This document shows, in pieces, positions 8,239 through 17,682 of a stretch of DNA of 64,000 bases (the stretch's first letter is position 1; the number at the start of each line of letters is the position of its first letter). Both the position numbers and the translations under genes were made by a program. Under the pieces are notes generated by a model. It was not told the DNA's origin. It saw only the letters and a program-made list of their open reading frames with translations, and did no database searches. The stretch comes from an uncultured Clostridia bacterium. Lineage in GTDB: Bacteria; Bacillota; Clostridia; Oscillospirales; Oscillospiraceae. The stretch lies in NCBI GenBank assembly GCA_947644595.1, contig CANSAE010000001.1, forward strand, positions 490,112-554,111, given 5' to 3'.

Positions 8239-9303
8239 ATGAAAAAAACACTGATCAGCTTTTTCTTGATCCTCTGTCTGCTTCTAGGCGTTACTGCAGT
8301 ATTTGCAGAAGCCGGTGGAGAAGATGACCCCCTTATTTCCCTGAGCTGGGCCAAAAACTGGGCCGGTGAATTGGTTTCTGCCGCTTCTCAGCGGGCCAAA
8401 AATGATTTAAACAGTTTCGGAACTACCGCCATCGGATCCTCTAAGGGATTTCCCGTGTCTTATACCACAGCGTATACTATGATTGCCGGTTCCACCATGG
8501 ATTTGGCAGAGGGTTGCAGCTTTACCCTCTCCTCCGGCAGCGCCCGGGCAACTGTCTCCAAAGGCAATTTGGTAAATGCCACCACCGGACGTACTGCTTC
8601 CGGCGGAGACCTGATTCCGGGGCAATTGTATATCGTATGTGAAAATTCCTCAGTCACCGTTTCAATCACCAGCGCCAGTATCCTGTTGGTAGGAGGAAAT
8701 GCGAGCACTACAGGGAATGTAAGCTTTTTCGATGTGGGCACCCATGAATGGTTTTTCCCTTATGTGACCCGCGGTGTAGCGCTGGGGCTGATCCATGGTA
8801 TGACCGATACCACCTTCGCCCCGGACCGTACACTTACCATTGCCGAGACCATCACTCTGGCAGCCCAGCTGCACAGACTGAATGTCACCGGCAGCACAGA
8901 CATTCCCAAAACCGGTACCATTTGGTATGACACTTACCGCAACTATTGCATCCAGCAGGGCATCATTGATGCAAGCTATGCCGATTATTCCGATGCGCAG
9001 ATGAATGCCCCAACTACCCGCAGTACCTTCGTGCATATCTTCTACCATGCGATACCGGAAGACAGCCTCACCTCTATCAATGAAATTCCGGATGATGCTA
9101 TCCCGGATCTGAAAATGGCCGACGCATACAGCAACGAAATCTATACCTTTTACCGGGCAGGAATTCTTGCCGGCTATACCAATTCCACCGCCTATACCGA
9201 TCATGCCTTCGGTCCCGGCACCAGTATCCGCCGTAATGAAATGGCGGTCATTCTGGTCCATCTGGTGGACGCCAGCACCCGCGTTGGCTTCACCATTGAA
9301 TAA
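8239..9303 (+). CDS. Secreted S-layer-homology (SLH) domain protein
   Basis: A 354-residue exported protein. A signal peptide spans about residues 1-24 (MKKTLISFFLILCLLLGV, then AVFAEA). A central region of about 130 residues rich in Ser/Thr/Gly resembles a small beta-sandwich and has no recognised function. Three SLH modules follow from about residue 160: WFFPYVTRGVALGLIHGM, NYCIQQGIIDASYAD and IYTFYRAGILAGYT. SLH modules anchor proteins non-covalently to cell-wall polymers. It starts 20 bases after rex and ends at a strong terminator, so it may be co-transcribed with rex. Confidence 0.85.
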   Translation: MKKTLISFFLILCLLLGVTAVFAEAGGEDDPLISLSWAKNWAGELVSAASQRAKNDLNSFGTTAIGSSKGFPVSYTTAYTMIAGSTMDLAEGCSFTLSSGSARATVSKGNLVNATTGRTASGGDLIPGQLYIVCENSSVTVSITSASILLVGGNASTTGNVSFFDVGTHEWFFPYVTRGVALGLIHGMTDTTFAPDRTLTIAETITLAAQLHRLNVTGSTDIPKTGTIWYDTYRNYCIQQGIIDASYADYSDAQMNAPTTRSTFVHIFYHAIPEDSLTSINEIPDDAIPDLKMADAYSNEIYTFYRAGILAGYTNSTAYTDHAFGPGTSIRRNEMAVILVHLVDASTRVGFTIE

Positions 9304-9305
9304 TC

Positions 9306-9340
9306 AAAAGCGGTTGACGCATTCAGTCAGCCGCTTTTTT
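9306..9340 (+). terminator. Terminator after the SLH gene
   Basis: AAAAGCGG and GAC arms pair with GTC and CCGCTTTT arms, followed by a T run. The mnmE ribosome site AAGGAG follows at once. Confidence 0.8.
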
Positions 9341-9354
9341 AAGGAGTTTTTGCT

Positions 9355-10722
9355 ATGTCCGATACCATCGCTGCCATCGCTACAGGAGGTGTTGTCTCCG
9401 CAATCGGTATCCTGCGGGTCTCCGGCCCGGAAACGCTGTCGGTCATTGACCGGGTATTCCATCCCGCTTCCGGGCGGAAAATGTCGTCCTATCCCAACCG
9501 TCAATTGGTGTACGGCTCCATGCTTGACCATGACGGTGCAAAACTGGATCTCTGCCTGTGCACGATTAGCCGGGGGCCGGGCAGCTATACCGGAGAGGAT
9601 ACCGCCGAGTTGCAGTGCCACGGCTCCCCTACCGTTTTACGCCAGGGCCTGGAGGCCCTGTTCGCTGCCGGGGCCCGTCAGGCTGGGCCGGGAGAGTTTT
9701 CCAAGCGCGCTTTTCTCAACGGCCGCATGGATCTCACCCAGGCGGAAGCAGTGATCGATATTATTCACGCCGAAACCCCGGAAGCCGCCAGAAATGCCGT
9801 GGGTCAGCTTTCCGGTGCTATTCTTCGGAAAACAGACGAGATTTACACGTCTTTGGTGGATATTTGCTCTCATTATCACGCAGTATTGGATTATCCAGAT
9901 GAAGACATCGATGATTTTCAGCTGAAGGATTATACAGAAACGCTGGATTCCGCCATCGTTCGTCTGCAAGCCCTGAAGGACAGCTTTCAGCGAGGCCGCA
10001 TCATGACGGAAGGCGTGCGGGCTGCCATCATCGGCAAGCCCAACGCCGGGAAATCTTCTCTGCTCAATGCTCTGCTAGGCTATGACCGGGCCATCGTCAC
10101 AGACGTGGCCGGCACTACGCGGGATACCATTGAAGAGCGGGTCCGTTTAGGAGGTGTCCTGCTGCGGCTTACTGACACTGCCGGCATCCGGGAAACCGGG
10201 GATGCCATTGAAAAGCTTGGCGTAGACCGTGCGTTATCCGCTGCAGAAGCAGCAGACCTCGTCATTGCTGTATTTGACGGTTCAGGCCCCCTGACGGCTG
10301 AGGACGAAGAAGCCATTCATGCTACCGGTCAATGTGCGAAACGGATCGCTGTCATCAACAAGTCTGACCAGGAACTGGTGCTCAAGCCGGACCGCTTTGC
10401 CGATCTCTTTTCGGCCGTTTGCATCCTTTCTGCGAAAGAACACACTGGTCTCAACACATTAGAAGCAGCAGTCACCGGGCTCTTTCCTGTCCCGGATGCG
10501 CCTGTGGGCGAGATCCTGACCAACGCCCGGCAGGCGGATGCGGTCTCCCGGGCGCTGGAATCCCTCTGCGCTGCGAAAGACGCCATAGCTTTGGGCGTCA
10601 CGCCAGATGCCGTGCTGACAGAAACGGAAGAATCCATGGCCGCACTGGGAGAATTAACCGGAAAAACCATCCGGGAGGATGTGACCAACCGTATTTTCTC
10701 GAGATTTTGCGTAGGCAAATAA
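9355..10722 (+). CDS. mnmE: tRNA uridine-5-carboxymethylaminomethyl modification GTPase MnmE
   Basis: MnmE, with MnmG, modifies U34 in the anticodon of several tRNAs. Length is 455 residues. The N-terminal folate-binding domain contains GPGSYTGEDTAE; the inserted G domain has the P-loop GKPNAGKSS and DVAGTTRDT; the NKSD motif follows; the C-terminus ends in the conserved FCVGK, whose Cys is characteristic of the family. The ATG at 9355 has AAGGAG nine bases upstream. MnmG is not in this window. Confidence 0.97.
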   Translation: MSDTIAAIATGGVVSAIGILRVSGPETLSVIDRVFHPASGRKMSSYPNRQLVYGSMLDHDGAKLDLCLCTISRGPGSYTGEDTAELQCHGSPTVLRQGLEALFAAGARQAGPGEFSKRAFLNGRMDLTQAEAVIDIIHAETPEAARNAVGQLSGAILRKTDEIYTSLVDICSHYHAVLDYPDEDIDDFQLKDYTETLDSAIVRLQALKDSFQRGRIMTEGVRAAIIGKPNAGKSSLLNALLGYDRAIVTDVAGTTRDTIEERVRLGGVLLRLTDTAGIRETGDAIEKLGVDRALSAAEAADLVIAVFDGSGPLTAEDEEAIHATGQCAKRIAVINKSDQELVLKPDRFADLFSAVCILSAKEHTGLNTLEAAVTGLFPVPDAPVGEILTNARQADAVSRALESLCAAKDAIALGVTPDAVLTETEESMAALGELTGKTIREDVTNRIFSRFCVGK

Positions 10723-10734
10723 CAGAAAGGAACG

Positions 10735-11778
10735 ATGAAAATGAGCAAAATGATGAAATGTGTCGTCATGGCACGTCCGGAAGCAAACGCCCTGGAGCTT
10801 TGGGAAAAGCCCATCCCCGTTCCCAAGGATGATGAGATTCTGGTGAAGGTCAAGGCCGCGGCCATCTGCGGCACGGATGTGCACATCCGCGCGTGGAACG
10901 ACTGGACCCAAAAGCGGATGAAAACTCCGGTCACCATCGGACATGAATTCTGCGGTGAAGTGGTAGAGGTCGGCAAGAATGTAAAGGGCATCAAGGTCGG
11001 TGACATCGTCACCCCGGAATCCCACCTGCCCTGCAACATCTGCTCGGACTGCCGCATGGGCAACCGCCACGTCTGCCAGCACACGGGGCTTATGGGCGTC
11101 ACCCGGGACGGCGGCTTTGCGGAATATGTTGCCTTCCCCGCAGAAATCGCATACGTCGCGCCTTCCGGCGTGGATTACAAGACCCTGTCTATTCTGGAGC
11201 CCTTCGGCCAGGCCGTCCATGCGGTGATGGACTATCCCGTATGCGGCAAGAACATCGCCATCGTGGGCTGCGGCCCCATCGGCATCATGTGCGTCATGGT
11301 AGCCAAACGTATGGGTGCGGCCAAGATCATCGCCGTGGAGCTGAACGAGGAGCGGGGCAAGCTGGCGCTGGATAACGGCGCGGACGCGCTGGTGAACCCG
11401 TTGAATACGGACCCGGTGGAAACCATCATGAACCTGACCGGCGGTATAGGCGTGGATATCGCTATTGAGATGTCCGGCAGCGTCATCGCCGAAGAGCAGG
11501 CCACCCGGTACATCCGGCCGGAGGGCAAATTCGTCGTGGCGGGGCTGCCGTCGGAGCCGTTCACCTTCAACCTGTCGGAGTTTGCCTACAAGGGCATCAC
11601 GCTCCACGGAGCGGCGGCCCGGCTGCTGTACGAGACCTGGGAGCAGATGGACGCGCTGCTGAAGCAGGGGCTGCGGCTGGACAACATCGTCACCCACGAG
11701 CTGCCCTTGGGACAATTCAATGAAGCCATCGATTTAATGGAGCAGGGAAAATGCGGGAAGGCATTGTTGATCCCCTGA
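10735..11778 (+). CDS. tdh: Zinc-dependent L-threonine 3-dehydrogenase-like alcohol dehydrogenase
   Basis: A 347-residue medium-chain dehydrogenase. The catalytic zinc site fits CGTDVHI and GHEFCGEV; the structural zinc site fits the cysteines of CNICSDCRMGNRHVC; the NAD-binding Rossmann motif is VGCGPIGI. CGTDVHI, GHE and the C-terminal layout resemble threonine dehydrogenase more than other MDR enzymes, but sorbitol or butanediol-type substrates cannot be excluded. It starts 12 bases after mnmE behind AAAGGA and ends before a perfect terminator. Confidence 0.8.
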   Translation: MKMSKMMKCVVMARPEANALELWEKPIPVPKDDEILVKVKAAAICGTDVHIRAWNDWTQKRMKTPVTIGHEFCGEVVEVGKNVKGIKVGDIVTPESHLPCNICSDCRMGNRHVCQHTGLMGVTRDGGFAEYVAFPAEIAYVAPSGVDYKTLSILEPFGQAVHAVMDYPVCGKNIAIVGCGPIGIMCVMVAKRMGAAKIIAVELNEERGKLALDNGADALVNPLNTDPVETIMNLTGGIGVDIAIEMSGSVIAEEQATRYIRPEGKFVVAGLPSEPFTFNLSEFAYKGITLHGAAARLLYETWEQMDALLKQGLRLDNIVTHELPLGQFNEAIDLMEQGKCGKALLIP

Positions 11779-11826
11779 CCGTCAGCCCTTGTGGCACAAG
11801 GGACGCAACCCGGAGTTGACAAAACG

Positions 11827-11863
11827 AAACCCGCCGATGGTTGTCAAAATCGGCGGGTTTTGC
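11827..11863 (+). terminator. Terminator after the dehydrogenase gene
   Basis: A perfect 12-base stem, AAACCCGCCGAT with ATCGGCGGGTTT, then further T. Confidence 0.85.
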
Positions 11864-11891
11864 TATCCTCGGCGCAAAGGAGGTCGAAGCC

Positions 11892-13130
11892 ATGAACGAA
11901 ACCGAAGCGAACACTCTGGGATTGCGCATCCAGGCCGGACGCAAGGCCGCGGGGCTGTCCCAGGAAGCCTTGGGCGAACGACTGGGCGTCTCCCGGCAGG
12001 CGGTGAGCAAGTGGGAATCTGACGCTGCCATCCCAGAGCTGGAAAACCTCATCGCCATGAGCCGGATGTTCGGTGTCTCCGTGGGCGTGTTGCTGGGAGT
12101 GGAAGAAGCGGAAGCATCCGTCAGCCTGTCCGAGCAGGAATTGCAAGCCGCTCAGACCATCGCGGAAAAGTACGCAGAGCAGACGCAAAAACCGTCACGT
12201 ATACGGCGAATGTTGCAAATCGGGGCGGCAGTTCTGGTGTGCGCCGCCGTTGTGAGCATTTTGCAGTACCGCACCAACCACCGCATCACGGACCTGAACG
12301 AGCAGATGGTGGAACTGCAAATGCAGATGAATGATATTCAAAACGGTGTGGCGGGGCAGCTTGCGCAATTCACATCTCAAATGCGCGAATTGCTCCACGA
12401 ACAGGATGGGCTCGTTTCCCACGCAGAGTGGGACATTGTCCGGGTCAATTTAGAAGAAGATACCGTTTCCCTCAACTTCAATCTATCCCCTAAGGTCTGT
12501 ACGGAAACGACCGACGCCATGTTGGTCGCCACGCTACCGGACGGTTACAGTCAGTCTGAAATGATGCAGCCCGGGAATGCCGCCAGAGGGTTTTTCAGTG
12601 TAAAAAACTGGAAATTGCCCATGGTGCAAAATATTCGGCTTTCCGTCATTTTTACGGACAATGGTGTGTCACAGCAGGAGGAATTGCAGATTCTGGACCT
12701 GCGCCCGGAAAATTTTGCCCTGAGTGTGGACGGTTTTCTGAATTGTCACTACACGAATCACAGCCGAACGGTGCAGATTCGCTCCTTTCACCTCATCATG
12801 CACTCGCCCGACTATCATGTGTATCCCCTCTCCGGAGAATTGTGCCTGTTCCGCAACGGGGAACCCGATCCGGAAGTGAGCATTCCTTTCACAAGTCTGC
12901 TGCGCGAAAATGGTAACTCGTTGAATCCGAAATATGATGTGGAACTCTATGATATGACTGGCTATGAAACCAGCTTTGAACTGAACGACGGCGACACCGT
13001 AGCCGCTGCCATTCGGATCACGGACAATTACGGTTTGAGCCATTATGCCGGAGTGAAAATCTTTACCATCAACGCAAGCGGGAAGATTTTTGTCAATCAG
13101 CTGACTGACTGGCAGCCCCGGACAAACTGA
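11892..13130 (+). CDS. Membrane-anchored XRE-family HTH regulator
   Basis: A 412-residue protein. Residues about 8-62 form an XRE/Cro helix-turn-helix (LRIQAGRKAAGLSQEALG, then VSRQAVSKWES). One transmembrane segment lies near residues 107-126 (IGAAVLVCAAVVSIL), followed by a short coiled coil and a large predicted extracytoplasmic region of about 260 residues of unknown fold. This layout suggests one-component signalling from the surface to DNA. The ATG at 11892 is chosen for its AAAGGAGG site. It is a single gene, flanked by terminators on both sides. Confidence 0.8.
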   Translation: MNETEANTLGLRIQAGRKAAGLSQEALGERLGVSRQAVSKWESDAAIPELENLIAMSRMFGVSVGVLLGVEEAEASVSLSEQELQAAQTIAEKYAEQTQKPSRIRRMLQIGAAVLVCAAVVSILQYRTNHRITDLNEQMVELQMQMNDIQNGVAGQLAQFTSQMRELLHEQDGLVSHAEWDIVRVNLEEDTVSLNFNLSPKVCTETTDAMLVATLPDGYSQSEMMQPGNAARGFFSVKNWKLPMVQNIRLSVIFTDNGVSQQEELQILDLRPENFALSVDGFLNCHYTNHSRTVQIRSFHLIMHSPDYHVYPLSGELCLFRNGEPDPEVSIPFTSLLRENGNSLNPKYDVELYDMTGYETSFELNDGDTVAAAIRITDNYGLSHYAGVKIFTINASGKIFVNQLTDWQPRTN

Positions 13131-13134
13131 AATT

Positions 13135-13166
13135 AAAAAACCGCTGTGAACTCACAGCGGTTTTTT
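13135..13166. terminator. Bidirectional terminator between convergent genes
   Basis: A run of A, stem CCGCTGTGA/TCACAGCGG and a run of T. It serves the HTH gene on the plus strand and overlaps the end of the SpoU gene on the minus strand. Confidence 0.85.
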
Positions 13167-13970
13167 CATCAGCGCCAGTTGATAGAACGCCACGGCGCTG
13201 GCAGCGGCCACGTTCAGGGAGTCTACACCGTGGGACATGGGGATGCGCACGGTGTAGTCGCAGTTCGCAATGGTGTCGGCCTTCAGGCCGTCCCCCTCAG
13301 TGCCCAGCACGATGGCCAGCTTGTCGATCGACAACAGCCGTTCATCGGCAATGGACAGGGAATCTTCCCGCAGGGCCAGAGCCGCCGTCTGAAAGCCCAG
13401 GTCCCGCAGCAGCGCCGGCCAGTTTTCGGGCAGATAGGCCCAGGGCACCTGAAACACCGTGCCCATGCTCACCCGGATGGCCCGGCGGTACAGCGGGTCG
13501 CTCCCTGCGTCGGTGAGCAGCACCGCATCGATGTCCAGCGCCGCCGCGGAACGGAAGATGGCCCCGATGTTGGTGGGGTTCATCACGTTTTCCAGCACCG
13601 CCACCCGACGGGCGCTCCGGCACACCGCTTCCGCCGTGGGCAGCACCGGCCGGTACATGGCGCACAGCATCCCCCGAGTGAGGTGGAAGCCCGTCAATTG
13701 GGTCAGCACCTCCAGCGGTGCAGTATATACCGGAAGGTCGCCGCAACGGTCCAGCAGTGCCTGCCCCTTGCCGTCCACATGCTGGGGCTCCATCAAAAAC
13801 GATACCGGCACACAGCCCGCATCCAGCGCCCGTTCGATCACCAGCGGGCTTTCCGCAATGAACATGCCGTGGGCCGGATCCGCCCGGTTCACCAGTTGAT
13901 TTTCCGTCATCCGGGCGTACACGTCCAGTTCCGGTAGGGAAAAGTCCAATATTTCTATGATATGTGCCAC
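13152..13970 (-). CDS. SpoU/TrmH-family RNA 2'-O-methyltransferase
   Basis: A 272-residue SPOUT methyltransferase. The three SpoU motifs are clear: NPTNIGAIFRSAAALD, VLGTEGDGL and IPMSHGVDSLNVAAASAVAFY in shortened form at the C-terminus. The N-terminal 100 residues form the L30-like substrate domain. The family methylates 23S rRNA or tRNA riboses; the exact target cannot be assigned. It is the last gene of a minus-strand group with the 60-residue and DUF5655-like genes upstream; spacing to the former is one base. Confidence 0.88.
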   Translation of the reverse strand: MAHIIEILDFSLPELDVYARMTENQLVNRADPAHGMFIAESPLVIERALDAGCVPVSFLMEPQHVDGKGQALLDRCGDLPVYTAPLEVLTQLTGFHLTRGMLCAMYRPVLPTAEAVCRSARRVAVLENVMNPTNIGAIFRSAAALDIDAVLLTDAGSDPLYRRAIRVSMGTVFQVPWAYLPENWPALLRDLGFQTAALALREDSLSIADERLLSIDKLAIVLGTEGDGLKADTIANCDYTVRIPMSHGVDSLNVAAASAVAFYQLALMKKPL

Positions 13971-13971
13971 T

Positions 13972-14154
13972 TCAGCCCTCCAGTTCCCGGCCGATCAATT
14001 CCAAAGCAATTTGAAAGGCGGCAATCCGACGTTTGGTCAACGTGTGCTGGGATTTCCCCGGCGTGAGCTTCAAAAGTACTTTCTCACACTTAGATAATGT
14101 AGACCCGATGGAGCGTTTCGCTTCCAACAATTCCTGTTCACTGTATTTTCCCAT
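13972..14154 (-). CDS. Small conserved protein of unknown function
   Basis: A 60-residue, basic, probably all-helical protein (begins MGKYSEQELLEAKRSIGSTL). A strong AAGGAGG site lies just upstream of the ATG. It is packed between the DUF5655-like gene and the SpoU methylase and is therefore likely co-transcribed. No catalytic motif is visible and no function can be assigned. Confidence 0.7.
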   Translation of the reverse strand: MGKYSEQELLEAKRSIGSTLSKCEKVLLKLTPGKSQHTLTKRRIAAFQIALELIGRELEG

Positions 14155-14163
14155 ACAGCCTCC

Positions 14164-14559
14164 TTACCGCTTGCTTTCGGCAAATTCCCACGCCTGCCCC
14201 AGCCAGTCCAGCAATACTTCATCCACCTGTGATGCATCCGAAAGCACCACGTGATGGGTCCAGCGTTGGGGATATGGTTCTGTAGCTACGGCGATTCGGG
14301 ACGAATGTACCCGTTCCCCCAGGCCGAACGTCACAAGAATACATTCTTTCGGCCAATCCTTCTTCCTCCGCACCGGCAGAGACGCCGCCGCGAACAGATG
14401 CCGGCCGTAAAAGCTGATTTGGGACTTCTGCACTTTAACCGATGCATCCGGAAATGTCTGCTCCATTCGGGCAAACAGTGCCTCATACAAGGCCAGTTCC
14501 GCGGGCTTTTCGTCGAAAAAGCCCAGAATGTCGGTCAAATAGTTCTCCGTTGTTTTCAT
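14164..14559 (-). CDS. DUF5655-like protein
   Basis: A 131-residue soluble protein. The central segment (KVQKSQISFYGRHLFAAASL) and the C-terminal HHVVLSDASQVDEVLLDWL resemble DUF5655 proteins, which are small alpha/beta proteins without known activity. It heads the group with the 60-residue gene and the SpoU gene. It starts just beyond the tRNA-Leu terminator, so transcription probably comes from read-through or from a promoter I could not identify. Confidence 0.65.
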   Translation of the reverse strand: MKTTENYLTDILGFFDEKPAELALYEALFARMEQTFPDASVKVQKSQISFYGRHLFAAASLPVRRKKDWPKECILVTFGLGERVHSSRIAVATEPYPQRWTHHVVLSDASQVDEVLLDWLGQAWEFAESKR

Positions 14560-14589
14560 ATTGCCCCTCCGACAGATTGCGCCATATCA

Positions 14590-14622
14590 GAAAATCGCCC
14601 ATCCTTTGGATGGGCGATTTTT
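14590..14622 (-). terminator. Terminator after tRNA-Leu
   Basis: A perfect 14-base stem, AAAATCGCCCATCC with GGATGGGCGATTTT, begins immediately after the CCA end of the tRNA. Confidence 0.85.
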
Positions 14623-14711
14623 GGTGCGGGAGATGGGACTTGAACCCACACGCCAATAAATGTGACACAGGCACCTCAAGCCTGCCTGTCTGCCGATTCC
14701 AGCACTCCCGC
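14622..14711 (-). tRNA. tRNA-Leu (anticodon GAG)
   Basis: On the minus strand GCGGGAG at the 5' end pairs with CTCCCGC before an encoded CCA. The anticodon arm is CAGGC - TTGAGGT - GCCTG, giving anticodon GAG (codons CUC and CUU). The long variable arm and total length of 90 nt fit a class II leucine tRNA. The T arm contains GGGTTCAAGTCCC. A consensus promoter precedes it and a terminator follows. Confidence 0.95.
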
Positions 14712-14724
14712 AAATGCACGTTAC

Positions 14725-14753
14725 ATTATACGCAGGAAGTGCCGATTTGTCAA
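14725..14753 (-). promoter_or_regulatory. Consensus promoter of tRNA-Leu
   Basis: Perfect TTGACA (14753-14748), a 17-base spacer and perfect TATAAT (14730-14725) on the minus strand, about 7 bases before the likely transcription start. Confidence 0.9.
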
Positions 14754-14756
14754 TCC

Positions 14757-16115
14757 TTAATTTCGCAAACTGTGCAGCGGTGCAGGGATCCGTCCGCCCC
14801 GGGCAATGAAATCTGCACTGCTCTCCGGATGTACAGGCATCACAGGTGCACTGCCCAGCAAGCCGCCGAATTCCACGATATCTCCCACATCTTTGCCCGG
14901 CGCGGGAATGAGGCGCACCGCCGTGGTCTTATTATTCACCATGCCGATGGCCGCTTCATCGGCAATGATGGCAGAGAGAGTCTCCGCTGTAGTATCGCCC
15001 GGCACCGCAATCATATCCAGCCCCACAGAGCACACACAGGTCATCGCCTCCAGCTTATCCAGTGTCAAAACGCCGGACTGCGCCGCGGCAATCATGCCTT
15101 CGTCCTCTGACACCGGGATAAACGCCCCGGACAAGCCCCCCACATGGCTGGAGGCCATCACGCCGCCCTTTTTCACTGCGTCGTTCAAAAGTGCCAAAGC
15201 CGCGGTGGTGCCGTGGGTCCCACAGGTCTCCAGACCCATTTCCTCTAAAATGCGGGCCACGCTGTCCCCCACTGTCGGGGTAGGGGCCAAGCTGAGATCC
15301 ACAATACCAAAAGGCACTTCCAAGCGTCTGGAGGCCTCTTGCGCCACCAGCTGGCCCATGCGGGTCACCTTAAACGCCGTCTTTTTAATGATATCCGCCA
15401 CGACATCAAAGGGCTCCCCCTTCGCACTCCGCAAAGCATGGTACACCACTCCCGGCCCGGAAACTCCCACATTGATAACGCATTCCGGCTCACTTACACC
15501 ATGGAACGCTCCTGCCATAAAGGGGTTATCCTCCACCGCGTTGGCAAATACCACCAGCTTGGCACAGCCGAAGCCGCCCCGGTTCTTTGTCAGTTCCGCA
15601 GCTTCTTTGATGATCTGTCCCATGCGTTTCACTGCATTCATATTGATCCCCGCCCTGGTACTGCCCACGTTCACACTGGCGCACACCAAATCAGTCTCTG
15701 CCAGCGCCTGCGGGATAGAGTCAATAAGCACTCCATCTCCATGGGTACAACCTTTTTGTACCAGTGCAGAAAATCCCCCTACGAAATTCACACCGCAATT
15801 TTTGGCCGCCCGATCCAGAGCCTTTGCGATGGGGACAAAGCTGTCTGTACGACAGGAATCCGCCGCAATCGCCACCGGTGTGACGGATATCCGTTTGTTC
15901 ACAATGGGGATACCATATTCTTTTTCTATGGCCTCCCCGGTTTTTACCAAATGTTCCGCCCGACGGGTCACCTTGTCGTAAATTTTATCCGCACAAACCT
16001 GTACATCCTCGCTCCCACAGTCCCGGATGGAGATCCCCATAGTGATGGTACGTACATCCAAGTGCTGCTGGTCGATCATGTCCAGAGTTTGCAGCAGTTC
16101 ATTTTGTGTCAGCAT
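14757..16115 (-). CDS. PFL family protein (UPF0210/DUF711)
   Basis: A 452-residue cytoplasmic protein of the UPF0210 family, structurally linked to pyruvate-formate-lyase-like barrels; its activity is not established. Family landmarks include [13 protein letters not shown] at the N-terminus, [18 protein letters not shown] and [21 protein letters not shown]. It directly follows the ACT-domain gene at 16126-16395, the usual pairing, which suggests that the small ACT protein regulates it allosterically. Confidence 0.9.
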   Translation of the reverse strand: MLTQNELLQTLDMIDQQHLDVRTITMGISIRDCGSEDVQVCADKIYDKVTRRAEHLVKTGEAIEKEYGIPIVNKRISVTPVAIAADSCRTDSFVPIAKALDRAAKNCGVNFVGGFSALVQKGCTHGDGVLIDSIPQALAETDLVCASVNVGSTRAGINMNAVKRMGQIIKEAAELTKNRGGFGCAKLVVFANAVEDNPFMAGAFHGVSEPECVINVGVSGPGVVYHALRSAKGEPFDVVADIIKKTAFKVTRMGQLVAQEASRRLEVPFGIVDLSLAPTPTVGDSVARILEEMGLETCGTHGTTAALALLNDAVKKGGVMASSHVGGLSGAFIPVSEDEGMIAAAQSGVLTLDKLEAMTCVCSVGLDMIAVPGDTTAETLSAIIADEAAIGMVNNKTTAVRLIPAPGKDVGDIVEFGGLLGSAPVMPVHPESSADFIARGGRIPAPLHSLRN

Positions 16116-16125
16116 AGTTCTTCCC

Positions 16126-16395
16126 TCAAATCTTATGCATAGCGTTGAACAGGTCTTCCCGGTTGATGCGGATCTTCATACCCATTTCCTCGCCTTTTTT
16201 GGACAAATGCTCCACCAGAACATCATAGCTAATGCTGGAAGTAGTTGTATCCACCAACATGGACATGGTGAAAAAATCCTGCATAACGGTCTGATTGATA
16301 TCCAAAATATTCACGCCGCAGGAAGCCAGCAGTGTGCAGACTTCCGCAATGATTCCTACTCTGTCCTTTCCAACGACTGTTACGATCGCGCGCAT
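16126..16395 (-). CDS. ACT-domain protein (UPF0237)
   Basis: An 89-residue single ACT domain: [20 protein letters not shown], then [21 protein letters not shown] domains bind small molecules such as amino acids. The start at 16395 is preferred because GGAGG lies upstream and the family begins there; an upstream ATG would add six residues. It is the first gene of the pair with the PFL-family protein, ten bases away. Confidence 0.88.
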   Translation of the reverse strand: MRAIVTVVGKDRVGIIAEVCTLLASCGVNILDINQTVMQDFFTMSMLVDTTTSSISYDVLVEHLSKKGEEMGMKIRINREDLFNAMHKI

Positions 16396-16503
16396 AACGA
16401 ACCTCCGAATCATAGATTACCAAGGAAGCATATCATATTTCCCGCGCATTCGCAACCGCTTTCTTCGCTTTTGCATATACTAATGTAGCGGGAGGTGGCA
16501 AAA

Positions 16504-16668
16504 ATGGACGGCTGCAGTCTTTCTATGGGCGCAAGCGCTTTGGCCTGTGCCATTGCGTCGAAGCTCACTGTCGGAGAAATCAATACTCTGGCCGCATTTT
16601 TGCAGGTTCTGGGCGATGCCCTGTCTCTCATCGCCGCCCAGCGTGAGACTTGCGAAAAATCTCCATAG
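16504..16668 (+). CDS. Small DUF6774-like protein
   Basis: A 54-residue protein beginning MDGCSLSMGASALACAIASK and ending AQRETCEKSP. The hydrophobic helical pattern with ALACAIA and a LGDALSLIAAQ segment resembles small clostridial DUF6774 proteins of unknown role. An excellent GGGAGGTGG ribosome site precedes the ATG, which is the main support for such a short gene. It points away from the ACT/PFL operon and towards the secreted protein 65 bases downstream. Confidence 0.6.
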   Translation: MDGCSLSMGASALACAIASKLTVGEINTLAAFLQVLGDALSLIAAQRETCEKSP

Positions 16669-16732
16669 CCACGCATAATCATTGGCGGCCGGCGCAAAAT
16701 ATTCCATACAACCTATGTATGGAGGTACGCGT

Positions 16733-17644
16733 ATGAAACAACGCATTTTTCATTCTGTCACTGCCATTTCTCTGGCAGCGATCCTTTCTCTTTCTCTCAT
16801 GTTCATCCCCGCCCTTGCCGGAGACAACGCCCCCGTGGCTGAGAATCTGGAAATCACCACCTACCGGGGCGTGAGTGTGGATGGACGGCTCTCTGCTGTG
16901 GACCCGGACGGCGATGTTCTTGCCTTCACCGTCACCACGCCGCCCACGAAAGGCATCGTGGAGTTGGGAGATAACGGCAGCTTCGTTTATACCCCTCACG
17001 AGGGCAAGCGGGGCAAGGATTACTTCGGCTATGTCGCTGTGGATTCCGATGGAAACCGCTCTCAGGAAGCCACCGTCATCATTAAGATCGCCAAAGCAAA
17101 AACGGACGTCACCTACAGCGATATGGAAGGCAACGGCGCCTACTACGATGCTTTGGTCCTCACAGAGCAGGGCATCTTTACCGGCCAGCAGATCGGCAGC
17201 AGCTATGTGTTCTCTCCGGATGCCGCTGTTACACGCGGGGAATTCCTCACCATGTGCATGGAACTCACCGGCGGCAAAATCCTTTCCGGCGTGAGCACCA
17301 CCGGTTTTGCTGATGATGACGCTATCCCTACTTGGCAAAAACCCTATGTTGCCACAGCGCTGATGAACGGAACCATCTCTGGCTACAGCAGTGACGGTGC
17401 CGCCACCTTCTCCGGACAGGCCCCTATCACCTGTGCAGAATCTGCCGTTATGCTCAGCAGCATCCTGAGTGTGACCAATGTATCCTCTTTCGATACCGAC
17501 AGCGGCACTCCGGTCTGGGCCGGACAGGCCGTGGCAAATCTCAATGCCTGCCGGATTCTCCCTGTGGGCTTTGTCTCTGACGCGCCGCTTACACGGGCTC
17601 AGGCCGCCGAAATGCTGGTATCCGCAATGGATATCCTCAAATAA
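16733..17644 (+). CDS. Secreted Ig/cadherin-like protein with SLH-like modules
   Basis: A 303-residue exported protein. The signal peptide covers about residues 1-27 (MKQRIFHSVTAISLAAIL, with cleavage near ALAG). A cadherin/Big-9-like module follows at about 30-120 (SAVDPDGDVLAFTVTTPP, YFGYVAVDSDGN). The rest resembles SLH modules (LTEQGIFTGQQIG, TRGEFLTMCMEL, TALMNGTISGY, LTRAQAAEMLVSAM) and probably holds the protein at the wall. The ATG at 16733 is chosen for GGAGGT six bases upstream. Confidence 0.8.
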   Translation: MKQRIFHSVTAISLAAILSLSLMFIPALAGDNAPVAENLEITTYRGVSVDGRLSAVDPDGDVLAFTVTTPPTKGIVELGDNGSFVYTPHEGKRGKDYFGYVAVDSDGNRSQEATVIIKIAKAKTDVTYSDMEGNGAYYDALVLTEQGIFTGQQIGSSYVFSPDAAVTRGEFLTMCMELTGGKILSGVSTTGFADDDAIPTWQKPYVATALMNGTISGYSSDGAATFSGQAPITCAESAVMLSSILSVTNVSSFDTDSGTPVWAGQAVANLNACRILPVGFVSDAPLTRAQAAEMLVSAMDILK

Positions 17645-17649
17645 AGATC

Positions 17650-17682
17650 AAAATGAGCGGCAGGTACCTGCCGCTCATTGTT
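17650..17682. terminator. Bidirectional terminator between convergent genes
   Basis: A perfect 28-base palindrome whose arms are AATGAGCGGCAGGT and its complement. It lies between the secreted-protein gene and the rqcH stop. Confidence 0.8.
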